A stretch of DNA of 6,386 nt. Origin: Verrucomicrobiales bacterium (GTDB lineage: Bacteria; Verrucomicrobiota; Verrucomicrobiia; Verrucomicrobiales; Verrucomicrobiaceae). This document shows, piece by piece, positions 6,321-6,386 of the stretch; the first letter of the stretch is position 1; each line of letters starts with the position of its first letter. The stretch lies in assembly GCA_003453085.1 (NCBI GenBank), contig DMMK01000253.1, positions 1 to 6,386 on the forward strand. Direction: 5' to 3'. The position numbers and the translations under genes are program-made. Under the pieces are notes generated by a model. It was not told the origin of the DNA, ran no database searches, and saw nothing but the letters and a program-made list of their open reading frames with translations.

Positions 6321-6332
6321 TCTCATTTGAGA
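6321..6332. promoter_or_regulatory. Inverted-repeat candidate operator upstream of the kinase promoter
   Basis: TCTCATTTGAGA consists of TCTCA and TGAGA arms around TT, centred about 30 bp upstream of the proposed -35 box. The same hexamer type (TCTCAA) occurs twice more inside the promoter at 6282-6287 and 6290-6295. A regulator site is plausible but unproven. The rest of 6299-6386 shows no gene or other structure that I can support. Confidence 0.3.
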
Positions 6333-6386
6333 AAATACAAAACGGCAAGGTTCATTCCCGATGATAGGGTTCCTTCCGTAAAATAG

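Overview
This is a GC-rich bacterial window with four protein genes and no RNA genes, mobile elements or CRISPR. An exported PrxQ-type peroxiredoxin, large soluble PAS-rich histidine kinases and the lack of Shine-Dalgarno motifs would suit a Gram-negative environmental bacterium. My impression is Verrucomicrobiota (Prosthecobacter/Verrucomicrobium-like), but that rests on protein style alone and is uncertain.

Layout. Bases 1-307 (minus) are the N-terminal part of a TatD-family metal-dependent hydrolase cut by the window edge. A 57-bp divergent gap separates it from a peroxiredoxin on the plus strand (365-886) with a clear Sec signal peptide, followed by a strong intrinsic terminator (902-933). 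Converging on that terminator from the right is a two-gene minus-strand unit, probably one operon: first a 971-aa cytosolic HisKA_2-type histidine kinase with about five PAS modules (3319-6234), then, 26 bp downstream, a 768-aa hybrid kinase ordered REC-PAS-PAS-HisKA-HATPase-REC (986-3292). Bases 6235-6386 hold a sigma70-like promoter for this unit and no gene I can support beyond a 29-codon candidate ORF.

How the genes may work together. The 971-aa kinase has no receiver of its own, and the next gene begins with one. The simplest reading is a phosphorelay: PAS array to His776 of the first kinase, then Asp58 in the N-terminal receiver of the second protein, which tunes that protein's own kinase core (His398) and its C-terminal receiver (Asp695). 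No HPt protein and no DNA-binding or enzymatic output is present, so the final output must lie elsewhere. The peroxiredoxin and TatD genes are not co-transcribed with the kinases and no functional link can be shown.

The long plus-strand reading frames opposite the two kinase genes are codon-aligned antisense shadows and are not annotated. The points most worth a second look are the two-protein relay, the hairpin in the kinase junction, the repeated TCTCAA-type motif around the kinase promoter, and the 17-codon upstream ORF that overlaps the peroxiredoxin start as ATGA.
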